Origin: Rhodovulum visakhapatnamense
Lineage (GTDB): Bacteria; Pseudomonadota; Alphaproteobacteria; Rhodobacterales; Rhodobacteraceae
Direction of reading: 5' to 3'
Assembly (NCBI RefSeq): GCF_004365965.1
Contig: NZ_SOEB01000003.1
Coordinates: 1 to 64,000, forward strand
Length of the DNA stretch: 64,000 nucleotides
The notes below the pieces were generated by a model that was given only the letters and a program-made list of their open reading frames with translations, made no database searches and was not told the origin of the DNA. Shown in pieces: positions 27,045 to 34,614 of the stretch (position 1 is the first letter of the stretch; each line of letters begins with the position of its first letter). The translations under genes were made by a program, and so were the position numbers.

Positions 27045-27056
27045 ATGGTATACCAA
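27045..27056. promoter_or_regulatory. Operator 5, ATGGTATACCAA
   Basis: One mismatch from the consensus. It lies 40 bp before the IdnO-like gene and within the divergent gap to kdgK, so it may act on either or both. Confidence 0.8.
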
Positions 27057-27096
27057 ATGCCGGGGCTGTCCTGGCCCCGCGAGACCGGGAGGGAAC

Positions 27097-27855
27097 ATGG
27101 ATCTTTTCGACCTGAGCGGACGCACGGCGCTGGTGACCGGTGCATCTATGGGGATCGGGCTGGGGCTTGCCCGGGCGCTGGCGGCGGCCGGGGTCCGGGT
27201 GGTGCTGAACGCGCGCGGGGCCGAGCGGCTGGAGGAGGCCGCCGCGACGCTCCGCGCCGAAGGGGCCGGGGTCGACATCCTGCCCTTCGACGTGACCGAT
27301 GCCGAGGCCGCGGCGCGCGCCATCGACGGCTACGAGGCCCGGCGGCCCATCGACATCCTGATCAACAATGCAGGCATCCAGCACCGCGCGGCGCTGGAGG
27401 GGTTTCCGGTCGAGGCCTTCGACCGGCTGATGCGCACCAATGTCAACGCGGCCTTCTATGTCGCCCGCGCCCTCGCGCCCCACATGATCGCGCGGGGACG
27501 CGGACGGATCGTCAACATCGCCAGCGTTCAGGCCGCGCTGGCCCGGCCCGGAATCGCGCCCTACACCGCCTCGAAAGGGGCCATCGTCAACCTGACCAAG
27601 GGCATGGCCACCGACTGGGCGCGGCACGGGCTGTGCTGCAACGCTATCGCGCCGGGCTATTTCGATACGCCCCTGAATGCGGCCCTCGTGGCCGACCCCG
27701 AGTTCTGCGCCTGGATCGAACGGCGCACCCCGGCCGGGCGCTGGGGCCGGATCGAGGATCTGGCCGGAGCCTGCATCTTCCTGGCCTCCGACGCCTCGGC
27801 TTTCGTCAACGGCCAGGTGATCTATGTCGATGGCGGCATGACCGCCTGCCTCTAG
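27097..27855 (+). CDS. SDR, gluconate 5-dehydrogenase-like (IdnO)
   Basis: A 252-residue short-chain dehydrogenase with FDLSGRTALVTGASMGIG, the NNAGIQHR segment, catalytic Ser-Tyr-Lys (NIASV, YTASKGA), NAIAPGYFDTPLN and a VNGQVIYVDGG ending. These match the IdnO/gluconate 5-dehydrogenase group, which interconverts 5-ketogluconate and gluconate. Together with the IdnD-like enzyme at 5152 it would complete idonate to gluconate conversion. Its stop overlaps the convergent isomerase stop by 4 nt. Confidence 0.88.
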   Translation: MDLFDLSGRTALVTGASMGIGLGLARALAAAGVRVVLNARGAERLEEAAATLRAEGAGVDILPFDVTDAEAAARAIDGYEARRPIDILINNAGIQHRAALEGFPVEAFDRLMRTNVNAAFYVARALAPHMIARGRGRIVNIASVQAALARPGIAPYTASKGAIVNLTKGMATDWARHGLCCNAIAPGYFDTPLNAALVADPEFCAWIERRTPAGRWGRIEDLAGACIFLASDASAFVNGQVIYVDGGMTACL

Positions 27856-28624
27856 GCGACCTTGGCCCCGAAGCGCGCCATCCAGCCGAGACTGTCGCCG
27901 GTCGGACCAGGGGGCGGTATTCCGCCCCCACGGGCGCGGCATGGCCCGGCCGGTCGAGCAACGCGAAGACATGGGCGTAATCCAGCTCGCCATGATCGGG
28001 CGGGCCGCGGTCGGGCACCGAGGCCACCTGCACATGACCGATCAGCGGCATCAGCGCCTGCAGCCGGGCCGAGACATCGCCCTCGGCGCGCTGCACATGG
28101 TAGCAATCGAACATCAGCCGCAGGTTCGGCGCGGCCACCCGGTCGATCATCGCCACGGCCTCGGCGGTGCTGGCCAGCGCATAGCCCGGCACGTCATGGG
28201 GGTTGATCGGCTCGATCAGGATGCCGATGCCATAGGGCGCGGCCTCGAGACAGGCATAGGCCAGCGCCGCGGCCAGCGCGGCCTCGGCCTCGGGCCCGCG
28301 GGCGCATCCGGCCATGGCATGGATCTGCGGCACCCCGAGCGCCGCGGCCCAGGCGATCGACTGGTCGATCGCGGCCCGCGCCTCGTGCTCGCGCCCGGGC
28401 AGGGCACACAGCCCGAACTCGCCCGCATCCCGGTCGCCGGGACGGGTGTTCAGCGCCAGCATCGGCAGGCCGGTCTCGTCGAGGGCCGCGCGGATCGCGG
28501 CGCGCGGCGTGTCATAGGGCCAGTGGCATTCGACGGCAGAGAAGCCTGACGCCGCCGCCGCGCGGATCGCATCGGGCAACGCGAGCTCGCGCCAGAGAAA
28601 CCCCAGATTGGCAGAGAACCTCAC
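27852..28624 (-). CDS. hyi: Hydroxypyruvate isomerase family protein (Hyi/OtnI) with C-terminal frameshift
   Basis: A TIM-barrel isomerase of the Hyi/OtnI group: the N-terminal FSANLGFLW, VECHWPYD, LIEPINPHDVPGY, and FDCYHVQ metal-site segments are clear. The GTG at 28624 follows GGAGGGG and gives the normal N-terminus. After GAEYRP the reading frame leaves the family and runs on to 27806 over the convergent SDR. In the -1 frame the expected ending (LGWMARFGAKVA) resumes and stops at 27852. Adding one base to the 5-G run at 27910-27914 would give 257 residues, the family length. This is a recent mutation or a sequencing indel. Confidence 0.85.
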
Positions 28625-28758
28625 GTTCCCCTCCGGATCGGCTGAACCGCGTTTCGCCCTCATCGCTAGCGGCGCCGCCCCGGACCTGTCAAGCGCGCCC
28701 TTTCCTGCCCGCCGCTTCCGGTGTATCGCGAATGCCTCTTCCCTCAGCCGGAGCCCGG

Positions 28759-29874
28759 ATGACCGACCCCGCCCCCTTCGAGATCTTCCTCGCCGCCCTG
28801 CCGGGGCTCGAGCCGCTTCTGGCCGAAGAGGCCCGCGCGGCGGGCTTTGCCGGTCCCGTGACGGTCGCGGGCGGCGTCACCGTCCAGGGCGGCTGGCCCG
28901 AGGTCTGGCGCGCCAATCTGGTGCTGCGCGGCGCCTCGCGGGTGCTGGTCCGGATCGGCGCCTTTCGGGCCTTCCATCTGGCCCAGCTCGACAAGCGGGC
29001 ACGAAAATTCGACTGGGCCGCGGTGCTCCGGCCCGACCGGCCGGTGCGGGTCGAGGTGCAGTGCCGGGCCTCGAAGATCTACCATGCGGGCGCCGCCGCC
29101 CAGCGGATCGAGCGCGCCCTCGCCGAGACGCTCGGCGCGCCCATTGGCGGCGAGGACGCGATCGCGCTCAAGGTGCGGATCGACGACAATCTGGTGACGC
29201 TCAGCCTTGACAGCTCGGGCGAACCGCTGCACCGGCGCGGCCATAAACAGGCGGTCGGCAAGGCCCCGCTGCGCGAAACGATGGCGGCCCTCTTCCTGCG
29301 CGCCTGCGGTTTCGACGGCACCGAACCGGTGGTCGACCCGATGTGCGGCTCGGGCACCTTCCCGATCGAGGCGGCTGAAATCGCGGGCGGGTTCGCGCCC
29401 GGCCGCGACCGCAGCTTCGCCTTCGAGGACTTCGCCAGCTTCGATCCGGCGGCCTGGACCGCAATGAAGGCCCCCAGGCCCGCGCCTGCGGCACAGGTCC
29501 GCTTCTTCGGCTCGGACCGCGATGACGGGGCGATCCGGATGGCCACCGCCAATGCCGCCCGCGCCGGTGTCGCGGACCGGACCGACTTCCGCCGCCACGC
29601 GGTCAGCGACCTGGTCCGGCCCGACGGCCCGCCCGGCCTCGTGATGGTCAACCCGCCCTATGGCGCACGGATCGGCGAGCGAAAGCTTCTGTTCGCGCTC
29701 TACGGCGCCCTCGGGGCAACGCTGCGCGAGCGGTTCGCTGGCTGGCGGGTCGGGCTCGTCACCAGCGACGAGGGGCTTGCCCGGGCGACGGGCCTGCCTT
29801 TCCTGCCCCCCGGCGCGCCGGTCGCCCATGGCGGACTGAAAGTGCGGCTCTTCCGGACGGCGCCCCTGCCCTGA
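28759..29874 (+). CDS. THUMP-domain class I SAM-dependent RNA methyltransferase (RlmL-like)
   Basis: A 371-residue enzyme similar to the N-terminal half of E. coli RlmKL, which makes m2G2445 in 23S rRNA. A THUMP RNA-binding region covers about 45-155. The SAM site is VDPMCGSGTFPIEAAEIA near 195, and the catalytic NPPYG lies near 302. The ATG at 28759 has GGAG 5 nt upstream; an ATG at 28732 is possible. It is a monocistronic gene divergent from the isomerase, with a terminator downstream. Confidence 0.92.
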   Translation: MTDPAPFEIFLAALPGLEPLLAEEARAAGFAGPVTVAGGVTVQGGWPEVWRANLVLRGASRVLVRIGAFRAFHLAQLDKRARKFDWAAVLRPDRPVRVEVQCRASKIYHAGAAAQRIERALAETLGAPIGGEDAIALKVRIDDNLVTLSLDSSGEPLHRRGHKQAVGKAPLRETMAALFLRACGFDGTEPVVDPMCGSGTFPIEAAEIAGGFAPGRDRSFAFEDFASFDPAAWTAMKAPRPAPAAQVRFFGSDRDDGAIRMATANAARAGVADRTDFRRHAVSDLVRPDGPPGLVMVNPPYGARIGERKLLFALYGALGATLRERFAGWRVGLVTSDEGLARATGLPFLPPGAPVAHGGLKVRLFRTAPLP

Positions 29875-29881
29875 CCTCTTT

Positions 29882-29957
29882 CCCATGACCGATGGTCCGT
29901 CATGGGTATTTTCGCCAAGAAGAAATCGGACGCCATCTTCTTCTTGGCAGAAATACC
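29882..29957. terminator. Terminator hairpin and inverted pair of the dispersed TTCTTGGC element
   Basis: CCCATGAC (29882-29889) pairs with GTCATGGG (29899-29906), just past the methyltransferase stop. Overlapping it, a 20-bp arm at 29904-29923 is nearly the reverse complement of 29938-29957 (two mismatches), with a 14-nt loop. The right arm is a copy of the dispersed element. The site lies between convergent genes and suits a bidirectional terminator. Confidence 0.7.
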
Positions 29958-30026
29958 CAAAGGATCGCGGCCCCAAAGGGGTCGCCCAGTAAAAGCGTGC
30001 GCGGAACGCGCTCCGGTGGAACAGGA

Positions 30027-30539
30027 TCAGGGCAGCTCGATGAAGCTCCCATAGGGAAACTTCATCTGCCAGGCGCCTTCGCGCCCGGCATGGTGAAGGG
30101 CGGCCCGCATCAGTCCGGCATGGGTCACCGCCAGAACCGTCCCGGCCCCATGCATCTCTTCGAGAAAGGGCACGACGCGGGCATAGAACATGCCGACGCT
30201 CTCGCCGCCATGGGGGCGCGACTCGTAGAAATGCGCGGCCCAGTGATCGAGCCCGTCGCGCGGCACCTCGGCCCAGGGCGTGCCCTCCCAGGCGCCGAAA
30301 TCGATCTCGATCAGGCGGGGATCGGTCTCGACCGGCAGGCCGCGCGCCGCGCCGATATGATCGGCCAGACGGGTGCAGCGCAAAAGCGGGCTGGACAGGA
30401 CCCGGTGGACCGGAGGAAGCGCCGCCAGCACCTCTGCCGCCTCTTCGGAGAAGCTTTCCGCGGGCGGATAGTCGGTGCGGCCGTAGCAGGTGCCCTCGGC
30501 CACGTCCGGGCGGGTATGGCGCAGAAGGATCACACCCAT
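30027..30539 (-). CDS. cobC: Histidine phosphatase, probable alpha-ribazole phosphatase CobC
   Basis: A 170-residue phosphoglycerate-mutase-fold phosphatase. The catalytic LRHTRP motif is at residues 5-10, the second Arg is in LSSPLLRCTRLA, the Glu is in EIDFGAWEG, and the second His is in VTHAGL. It follows cobS with a 10-nt overlap, so removal of the 5'-phosphate from alpha-ribazole phosphate in lower-ligand assembly is the likely job. Confidence 0.85.
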   Translation of the reverse strand: MGVILLRHTRPDVAEGTCYGRTDYPPAESFSEEAAEVLAALPPVHRVLSSPLLRCTRLADHIGAARGLPVETDPRLIEIDFGAWEGTPWAEVPRDGLDHWAAHFYESRPHGGESVGMFYARVVPFLEEMHGAGTVLAVTHAGLMRAALHHAGREGAWQMKFPYGSFIELP

Positions 30540-31318
30540 GCCAGAAGCCCCAGCAGGATCGCGATCTCAGAGACCTGCTGCACCGCGCCCAGCCCGTCTC
30601 CGGTATGCCCGCCAAGCCGACGGGTCAGCATCCGCCCCGTCCAGAGCGTGGCCGCCACAGCCAGCGCCAGCGCCGTCAGGGCCGCGCCTCCCCCTGCACC
30701 GATCCAGAGGCCGAGTGCGATCAGCGCGCCGGTCCCCCAGGCGATGGCCATCCCGTCCCGGCCAGGACCGGCCGCGGCAAAGGCGGCCTTGCCCTCGGTC
30801 CGCGCATAGGGCAGCCGCACCATCACGATCACCGAGGCCAGTCGGCTGAGCCCATGCGCCGCGACCAGCGCACCCGCCGCCGCCCAGCCGCCCGCCGCCG
30901 CGCCAAGCCCGGCCAGCGCCGCCGCCTTCAGCCCCAGCGCCAGCATCAGGGTCACCGCGCCATAGCTGCCGATCCGGCTGTCGCGCATGATTTCCAGCGC
31001 CCGCTCGCGCGTCAGCCCGCCGCCAAGCCCGTCGGCCATGTCGGCCAGCCCGTCCTCATGCAGCGCCCCGGTCAGCCGCACGCCCGCAGCAAGTGTCAGG
31101 ACCGCCGCAACCGCCGGGGGAAAGACCGCCGCCGCGGCCGCGTAGACCAGCCCCAGAGCCGCGCCGATCAGCGCCCCGCACAGCGGGAAATAGCGCGTGG
31201 CCCGGCGCATCCGGTCGGGCGTGTAGCCCGGATCGGCGGGCAGCGGCAGGCGGCTGACGAATTGCAGCGCCAGGACGACCAGCCGCACCTCTTCCCTTGC
31301 CCGGGCGGCAGGAGTCAT
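30530..31318 (-). CDS. cobS: Adenosylcobinamide-GDP ribazoletransferase CobS
   Basis: A 262-residue integral membrane enzyme joining adenosylcobinamide-GDP with alpha-ribazole, the last stage of cobalamin synthesis. Family marks are LQFVSRLPLP, RRATRYFPLCGALIG, TGALHEDGLADMADGLGGG (acidic Mg site, about residues 83-101) and RLASVIVM. It overlaps cobT by 4 nt and cobC by 10 nt, forming a tight cobT-cobS-cobC operon. Confidence 0.95.
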   Translation of the reverse strand: MTPAARAREEVRLVVLALQFVSRLPLPADPGYTPDRMRRATRYFPLCGALIGAALGLVYAAAAAVFPPAVAAVLTLAAGVRLTGALHEDGLADMADGLGGGLTRERALEIMRDSRIGSYGAVTLMLALGLKAAALAGLGAAAGGWAAAGALVAAHGLSRLASVIVMVRLPYARTEGKAAFAAAGPGRDGMAIAWGTGALIALGLWIGAGGGAALTALALAVAATLWTGRMLTRRLGGHTGDGLGAVQQVSEIAILLGLLAWV

Positions 31319-32322
31319 TGCGGCCCCGTCACGCCGGCATCGTCGAAGCTGGCCATGGTGTTCAGCATCTCGCCCGCGGCCTTCAGAAGCGGCCAGGCCA
31401 GAAGCGCGCCGGTGCCCTCGCCCAGCCGCAGCCCCAGCCGCAGCAGCGGTTCGGCCCCGAGAGCGTCGAGCAGCGCGCCATGGCCCTGTTCCTCGGAGCG
31501 GTGCGAGAAGACCATCGCCGCCCGGGTTCCGGGCGCGATGCGGGCGGCGGCAAGCGCGGCCGCGGTCGCGATGAACCCGTCGACGATGATGACCTTCTTC
31601 GCCTCGGCCGCGCCGATCATCGCGCCGGCCATCATCGCAACCTCGAAGCCGCCATACTGGGCCAGCGCCTCCTGCGGGCCAAGATCGCCGGTCCGCGCTG
31701 CGGCGCGTTCCAGAACCTGCCGCTTGTGCGTCAGCCCGTCATCGTCAAGCCCCGTGCCCCGGCCCACCAGGATGTCGAGCCCGACCCCGGTCAGCTTGTG
31801 GCCGAGCGCGGCCGCCGAGGCGGTATTGGCGATCCCCATCTCGCCATAGGCCACCGCATCGGCGGGGCTTTCGGCACCAAGCTTGCGGCCCTCTTCCAGC
31901 GCGCGCGCGCACTCTTGGGCGCTCATCGCGGGCTCGTGCAGGAAGCTCTTGGTGCCCGCGCCGATCCGGCGCTCGATCAGGTCCGCAAGGCCGAAAGGCT
32001 CGCCCGCGATCCCGGCATCGACGACCTTCATCCGGGCGCCGACGGCGCGCGCGAAGGCATTGGCCCCGGCCCCGCCCGCCAGATAGTTCAGCACCATCTG
32101 CCGCGTCACTTCCTGCGGAAATTTCGACACGCCCTCGGTGGCAATGCCATGATCGGCCGCGAAGATCGTCAACTCGCAGCTGTCCATCCGCGGACTCAGC
32201 GTGCCCTGCACGGTGGCGATGACCGTCGCCAGATCCTCGATCCGGCCGAGCGAGCCCAGGGGCTTGGTCTTGAAGTCGATCTTGTGCTGGAGCGCGGCGG
32301 CGAAATCGGTGTCGGTGGTCAT
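31315..32322 (-). CDS. cobT: Nicotinate-nucleotide--dimethylbenzimidazole phosphoribosyltransferase CobT
   Basis: A 335-residue enzyme that activates dimethylbenzimidazole to alpha-ribazole phosphate. Family signatures: KPLGSLGRIEDLA near residue 19, FAADHGIATEGVS near 53, GEMGIANTASAAAL near 160, the catalytic-Glu end at SHRSEEQGH near 285, and LGLRLGEGTGA near 308. It heads the operon. No cobalamin riboswitch signature was found upstream, where decayed sequence begins instead. Confidence 0.95.
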   Translation of the reverse strand: MTTDTDFAAALQHKIDFKTKPLGSLGRIEDLATVIATVQGTLSPRMDSCELTIFAADHGIATEGVSKFPQEVTRQMVLNYLAGGAGANAFARAVGARMKVVDAGIAGEPFGLADLIERRIGAGTKSFLHEPAMSAQECARALEEGRKLGAESPADAVAYGEMGIANTASAAALGHKLTGVGLDILVGRGTGLDDDGLTHKRQVLERAAARTGDLGPQEALAQYGGFEVAMMAGAMIGAAEAKKVIIVDGFIATAAALAAARIAPGTRAAMVFSHRSEEQGHGALLDALGAEPLLRLGLRLGEGTGALLAWPLLKAAGEMLNTMASFDDAGVTGPQ

Positions 32323-32453
32323 CCGGTGGAGCCTCTCGTTGCTGTCGCGGCGTGTCTTAGGCCGGGGCGGCGGGCGCTGCAATCGGCAACGGCAGATGCG
32401 ACGAGCCAAGGCGCCGCAGCAGCAGCGGAGGAGAAGAAGAGCGCCCGGGCCGC

Positions 32454-32534
32454 GTTTTCCAGACCGACCAGACCAATCTGCCGGCGCTGAACGCGGGCGC
32501 CGAGGCGGCGCGCGCGGCCGAGTCGGGTCATCTC
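32454..32534 (+). pseudogene. Remnant of a methyl-accepting chemotaxis protein signalling tip
   Basis: One short forward frame reads QTNLPALNAGAEAARAAESG, a recognisable but mutated form of the chemoreceptor hairpin-tip sequence (QTNLLALNAAIEAARAGE.G). No receptor sequence precedes or follows. It stops abruptly where the IS481-type fragment begins. It is too short to be a gene, and identity rests on one conserved motif. Confidence 0.6.
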
Positions 32535-32912
32535 TGGAGGCCCCTGCGCAACGAAGACCGCATGAGATGCGGGATCGTCGGCTGCACGGCATAGAGCTGC
32601 AAGGCATAGAGACAGGCGCCCAACGGCAGCAGCGTGTGTCGCCGGAAGGCGACGACAACCGCTTCGTCTTCCGCGCTCAGAACGGCTGAGCGCGGCTTTG
32701 TCGGTCCCGTCTTGCGATCCTCGACCGACTGCCGCTTCCGCCACCTCGCAAGCGTCTTCGGGTTCGTCGGGAAGACGATTCACCGGATCGTTCTCCGGTC
32801 CTCCTCACGCCCAAGCTCCCTGCTCAGCTCCACGGTCGAAGCTTGGAAACGCTGTATTTCCGCTTTGGCAGCGTGCGCGGTCGTGGCGCAGCCATGGCGA
32901 ACGCGTCCCGGA
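32528..32912 (-). pseudogene. IS481-family transposase N-terminal remnant
   Basis: The reverse strand reads HGCATTAHAAKAEIQ, then an in-frame TGA at 32780-32782, then NPKTLARWRKRQSVEDRKTG and AFRRHTLLPLGACLYALQ up to a stop at 32528. These are the helix-turn-helix and linker of IS481-type transposases, which are normally about 300-340 residues. The start codon is lost, about 13 extra codons interrupt the HTH, and the whole catalytic DDE domain is missing. This is a dead fragment. Confidence 0.8.
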
Positions 32913-32935
32913 AGGCGTTCTTCCATTCCAGTGAA

Positions 32936-33859
32936 ACTGGTCGCACCGTCAAACCGTCGGATCAAGCAACCAGGCCGGGCCTGCGTTGATCCGAACCGAT
33001 CGAGGACGGAGAAGAGGAAAGCGCCCCCACGCCGCTGGAGAGCGCTTTCGCATCGCAAGACGATCCGGCGAAGGCGCTCGATCCGCCGAAAGAAAGGCCG
33101 ACGCCGTTGCGTTCGGTGGAGAGGTCGGGATCGCGTGGGGCGGGTTTGCCTCGATCCGGGCCTCGGCCCCGAGGTCGTCTTCGCGCTTCCCGCGCCGGGC
33201 GCCCGCGTCGCAGGCCGCAGCGGCGACGGCATGAGCGAAGACGGCAGGGCAAACGCCCTCGCCCCCGTCGAACGCCGGGGCGGTGCAGCAGCGGGGATCG
33301 GCTGAACCGCACGCGCCGGCACATCGACCGCGACAGGGATCCCGGTCGTGAGGCCGCCACCCGCCCGCCCGCCCGATCCCGTGAGCCCGAGCCCCGTTCC
33401 GCCCGTTCGACCGCGCAGACCATGCCAATGGTGCTGTCAATGGGCACGTCTCGCTGTCGGAGGTCGCGCTGTCCCCCTCGTAAAGGCGCCCCCGGCCCCC
33501 GCCATCGCCCCTCTGCGCACCGCGCCTGCGCGGCCCCCTGTCGGCCGCACCCGGGAGGCAGATCCCGTCACGGCGCGGCCGTCCGCGCCATCGACATCGC
33601 TGCGTCCCCAAACGACCGGCTGTCAGCGCCGCGCCGCCCCCCATCGCGTCCGGGCGGATGCCCCCCGATCGGCGCCCATCGCGCGGCCGTCGGTGGTGGC
33701 CTGGCCAAGATCGCCCCCGGTCTGGGTCCCGGGCAGGCCCGCTTGGCAGACGGGAGGCCCCTGAAGGCAGACCGGGTCTGGGCGCCGACCCGCAGCCCGC
33801 GGCTCTGGCCTGCGTGCGCCATTGCAGCAAGGAATTGCCTCCCGCTGCGGTCAAGCTTG
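32936..33859. other. Stretch with no recognisable gene
   Basis: About 0.9 kb between the transposase fragment and the promoter of the SYLF gene. Reading frames here are arginine- and proline-rich with no family motif and look like shadow frames of high-GC DNA. It could be degraded coding sequence from the same insertion history. Nothing functional is supported. Confidence 0.6.
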
Positions 33860-33888
33860 GTGACAGTCCCGGCGCGGCTGTCTATAGT
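33860..33888 (+). promoter_or_regulatory. Sigma-70-type promoter of the SYLF gene
   Basis: GTGACA, a 17-bp spacer and TATAGT, ending 38 bp before the ATG at 33927. This is the clearest promoter near the degraded region. Confidence 0.6.
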
Positions 33889-33926
33889 TTGCGCCAAAGG
33901 CCGCCAAGGCCACAACAGCATGGGGC

Positions 33927-34511
33927 ATGAGAGCAATGTTCAAGGACAAGACCTCCCACCTGATCTCGCGGCGCGGCTTTATCGGCGCGGCCGGTGCAGC
34001 GACGACGCTGGCGGCCTGCGGCAATGGCGTGGGCAGCAGCGGCGCAAGCGAGCTCGACGCGCGGGTCGACAGCACCCGCAACTATCTTTTCGCCCATTAC
34101 CCGGCGACCCGCGAGCTGTCGCAAAAGGCGCAGGGCATTCTCTGGATGCCGCTGATCACCAAGGCCGGGCTCTGGGTCGGCGGCGCCTACGGGCGCGGCG
34201 CGCTGCGCATCAACGACGTGACCGTCGATTACTATTCGGCCACGCAAGCCAGCTTCGGGCTTCAGATCGGCGCCCAGCAATATGCCCATGCGCTGTTCTT
34301 CATGACCCCCGAGGCGCTCCGGCAGTTCCGTTCGGGCTCGGGCTGGTCGGCCGGGGCCGATCTGGAATACGCGGTGACGAACGATGGCGGCATGGTCTCG
34401 GCCGATACCATCACCGCGCTCGATCCGATCATCGCCATCGTCTTCGGTCAGGCCGGGCTGATCTTCGGCGCGACGCTCGAAGGCACCAAATACACGCGCA
34501 TCATCCCCTGA
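33927..34511 (+). CDS. SYLF-domain (YSC84-related) lipoprotein with Tat-type signal
   Basis: A 194-residue protein. The leader SRRGFIGAAGAATTLAACG combines a twin-arginine motif with a lipobox (LAAC), so a membrane-anchored periplasmic lipoprotein is predicted. The SYLF domain follows (about 55-194): AQGILWMPLITKAGLWVGGAYGRG, YYSATQASFGLQIGAQQYAHALFFM, and FGQAGLIFGATLEGTKYTRI at the end. The eukaryotic domain binds phosphoinositides; the bacterial role is unknown. An ATG at 33936 is a possible alternative start. Confidence 0.88.
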   Translation: MRAMFKDKTSHLISRRGFIGAAGAATTLAACGNGVGSSGASELDARVDSTRNYLFAHYPATRELSQKAQGILWMPLITKAGLWVGGAYGRGALRINDVTVDYYSATQASFGLQIGAQQYAHALFFMTPEALRQFRSGSGWSAGADLEYAVTNDGGMVSADTITALDPIIAIVFGQAGLIFGATLEGTKYTRIIP

Positions 34512-34558
34512 CCCGGAACGCCGTGGAAAGGCCGGCCCGGTCCCGGGCCGCTTTCGCA

Positions 34559-34587
34559 TGGACAGTCCCGGCCCCTCCGGGGATAGT
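34559..34587 (+). promoter_or_regulatory. Putative promoter of xthA
   Basis: TGGACA, a 17-bp spacer and GATAGT, placing transcription start roughly 20 nt before the ATG at 34615. Confidence 0.5.
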
Positions 34588-34614
34588 CGCAGGGCAGCGC
34601 AAACGGAGCCGCCG

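Noticed and set aside
27806-28663. Isomerase gene read straight through to 27806 with an upstream ATG at 28663
   Set aside because: The last 50 residues lose all family similarity, while the correct ending lies in the adjacent frame. The GTG at 28624 has a strong ribosome site and the right N-terminus.
32323-32640. Cobalamin riboswitch upstream of cobTSC
   Set aside because: No B12-box or conserved core was found on the reverse strand; the sequence is instead decayed chemoreceptor and transposase material.
33107-33500. Arg-rich frames on both strands in the 33 kb gap
   Set aside because: Biased composition, no motif and no ribosome site. A possible short transporter-like ending near 33430-33483 was too weak to call.
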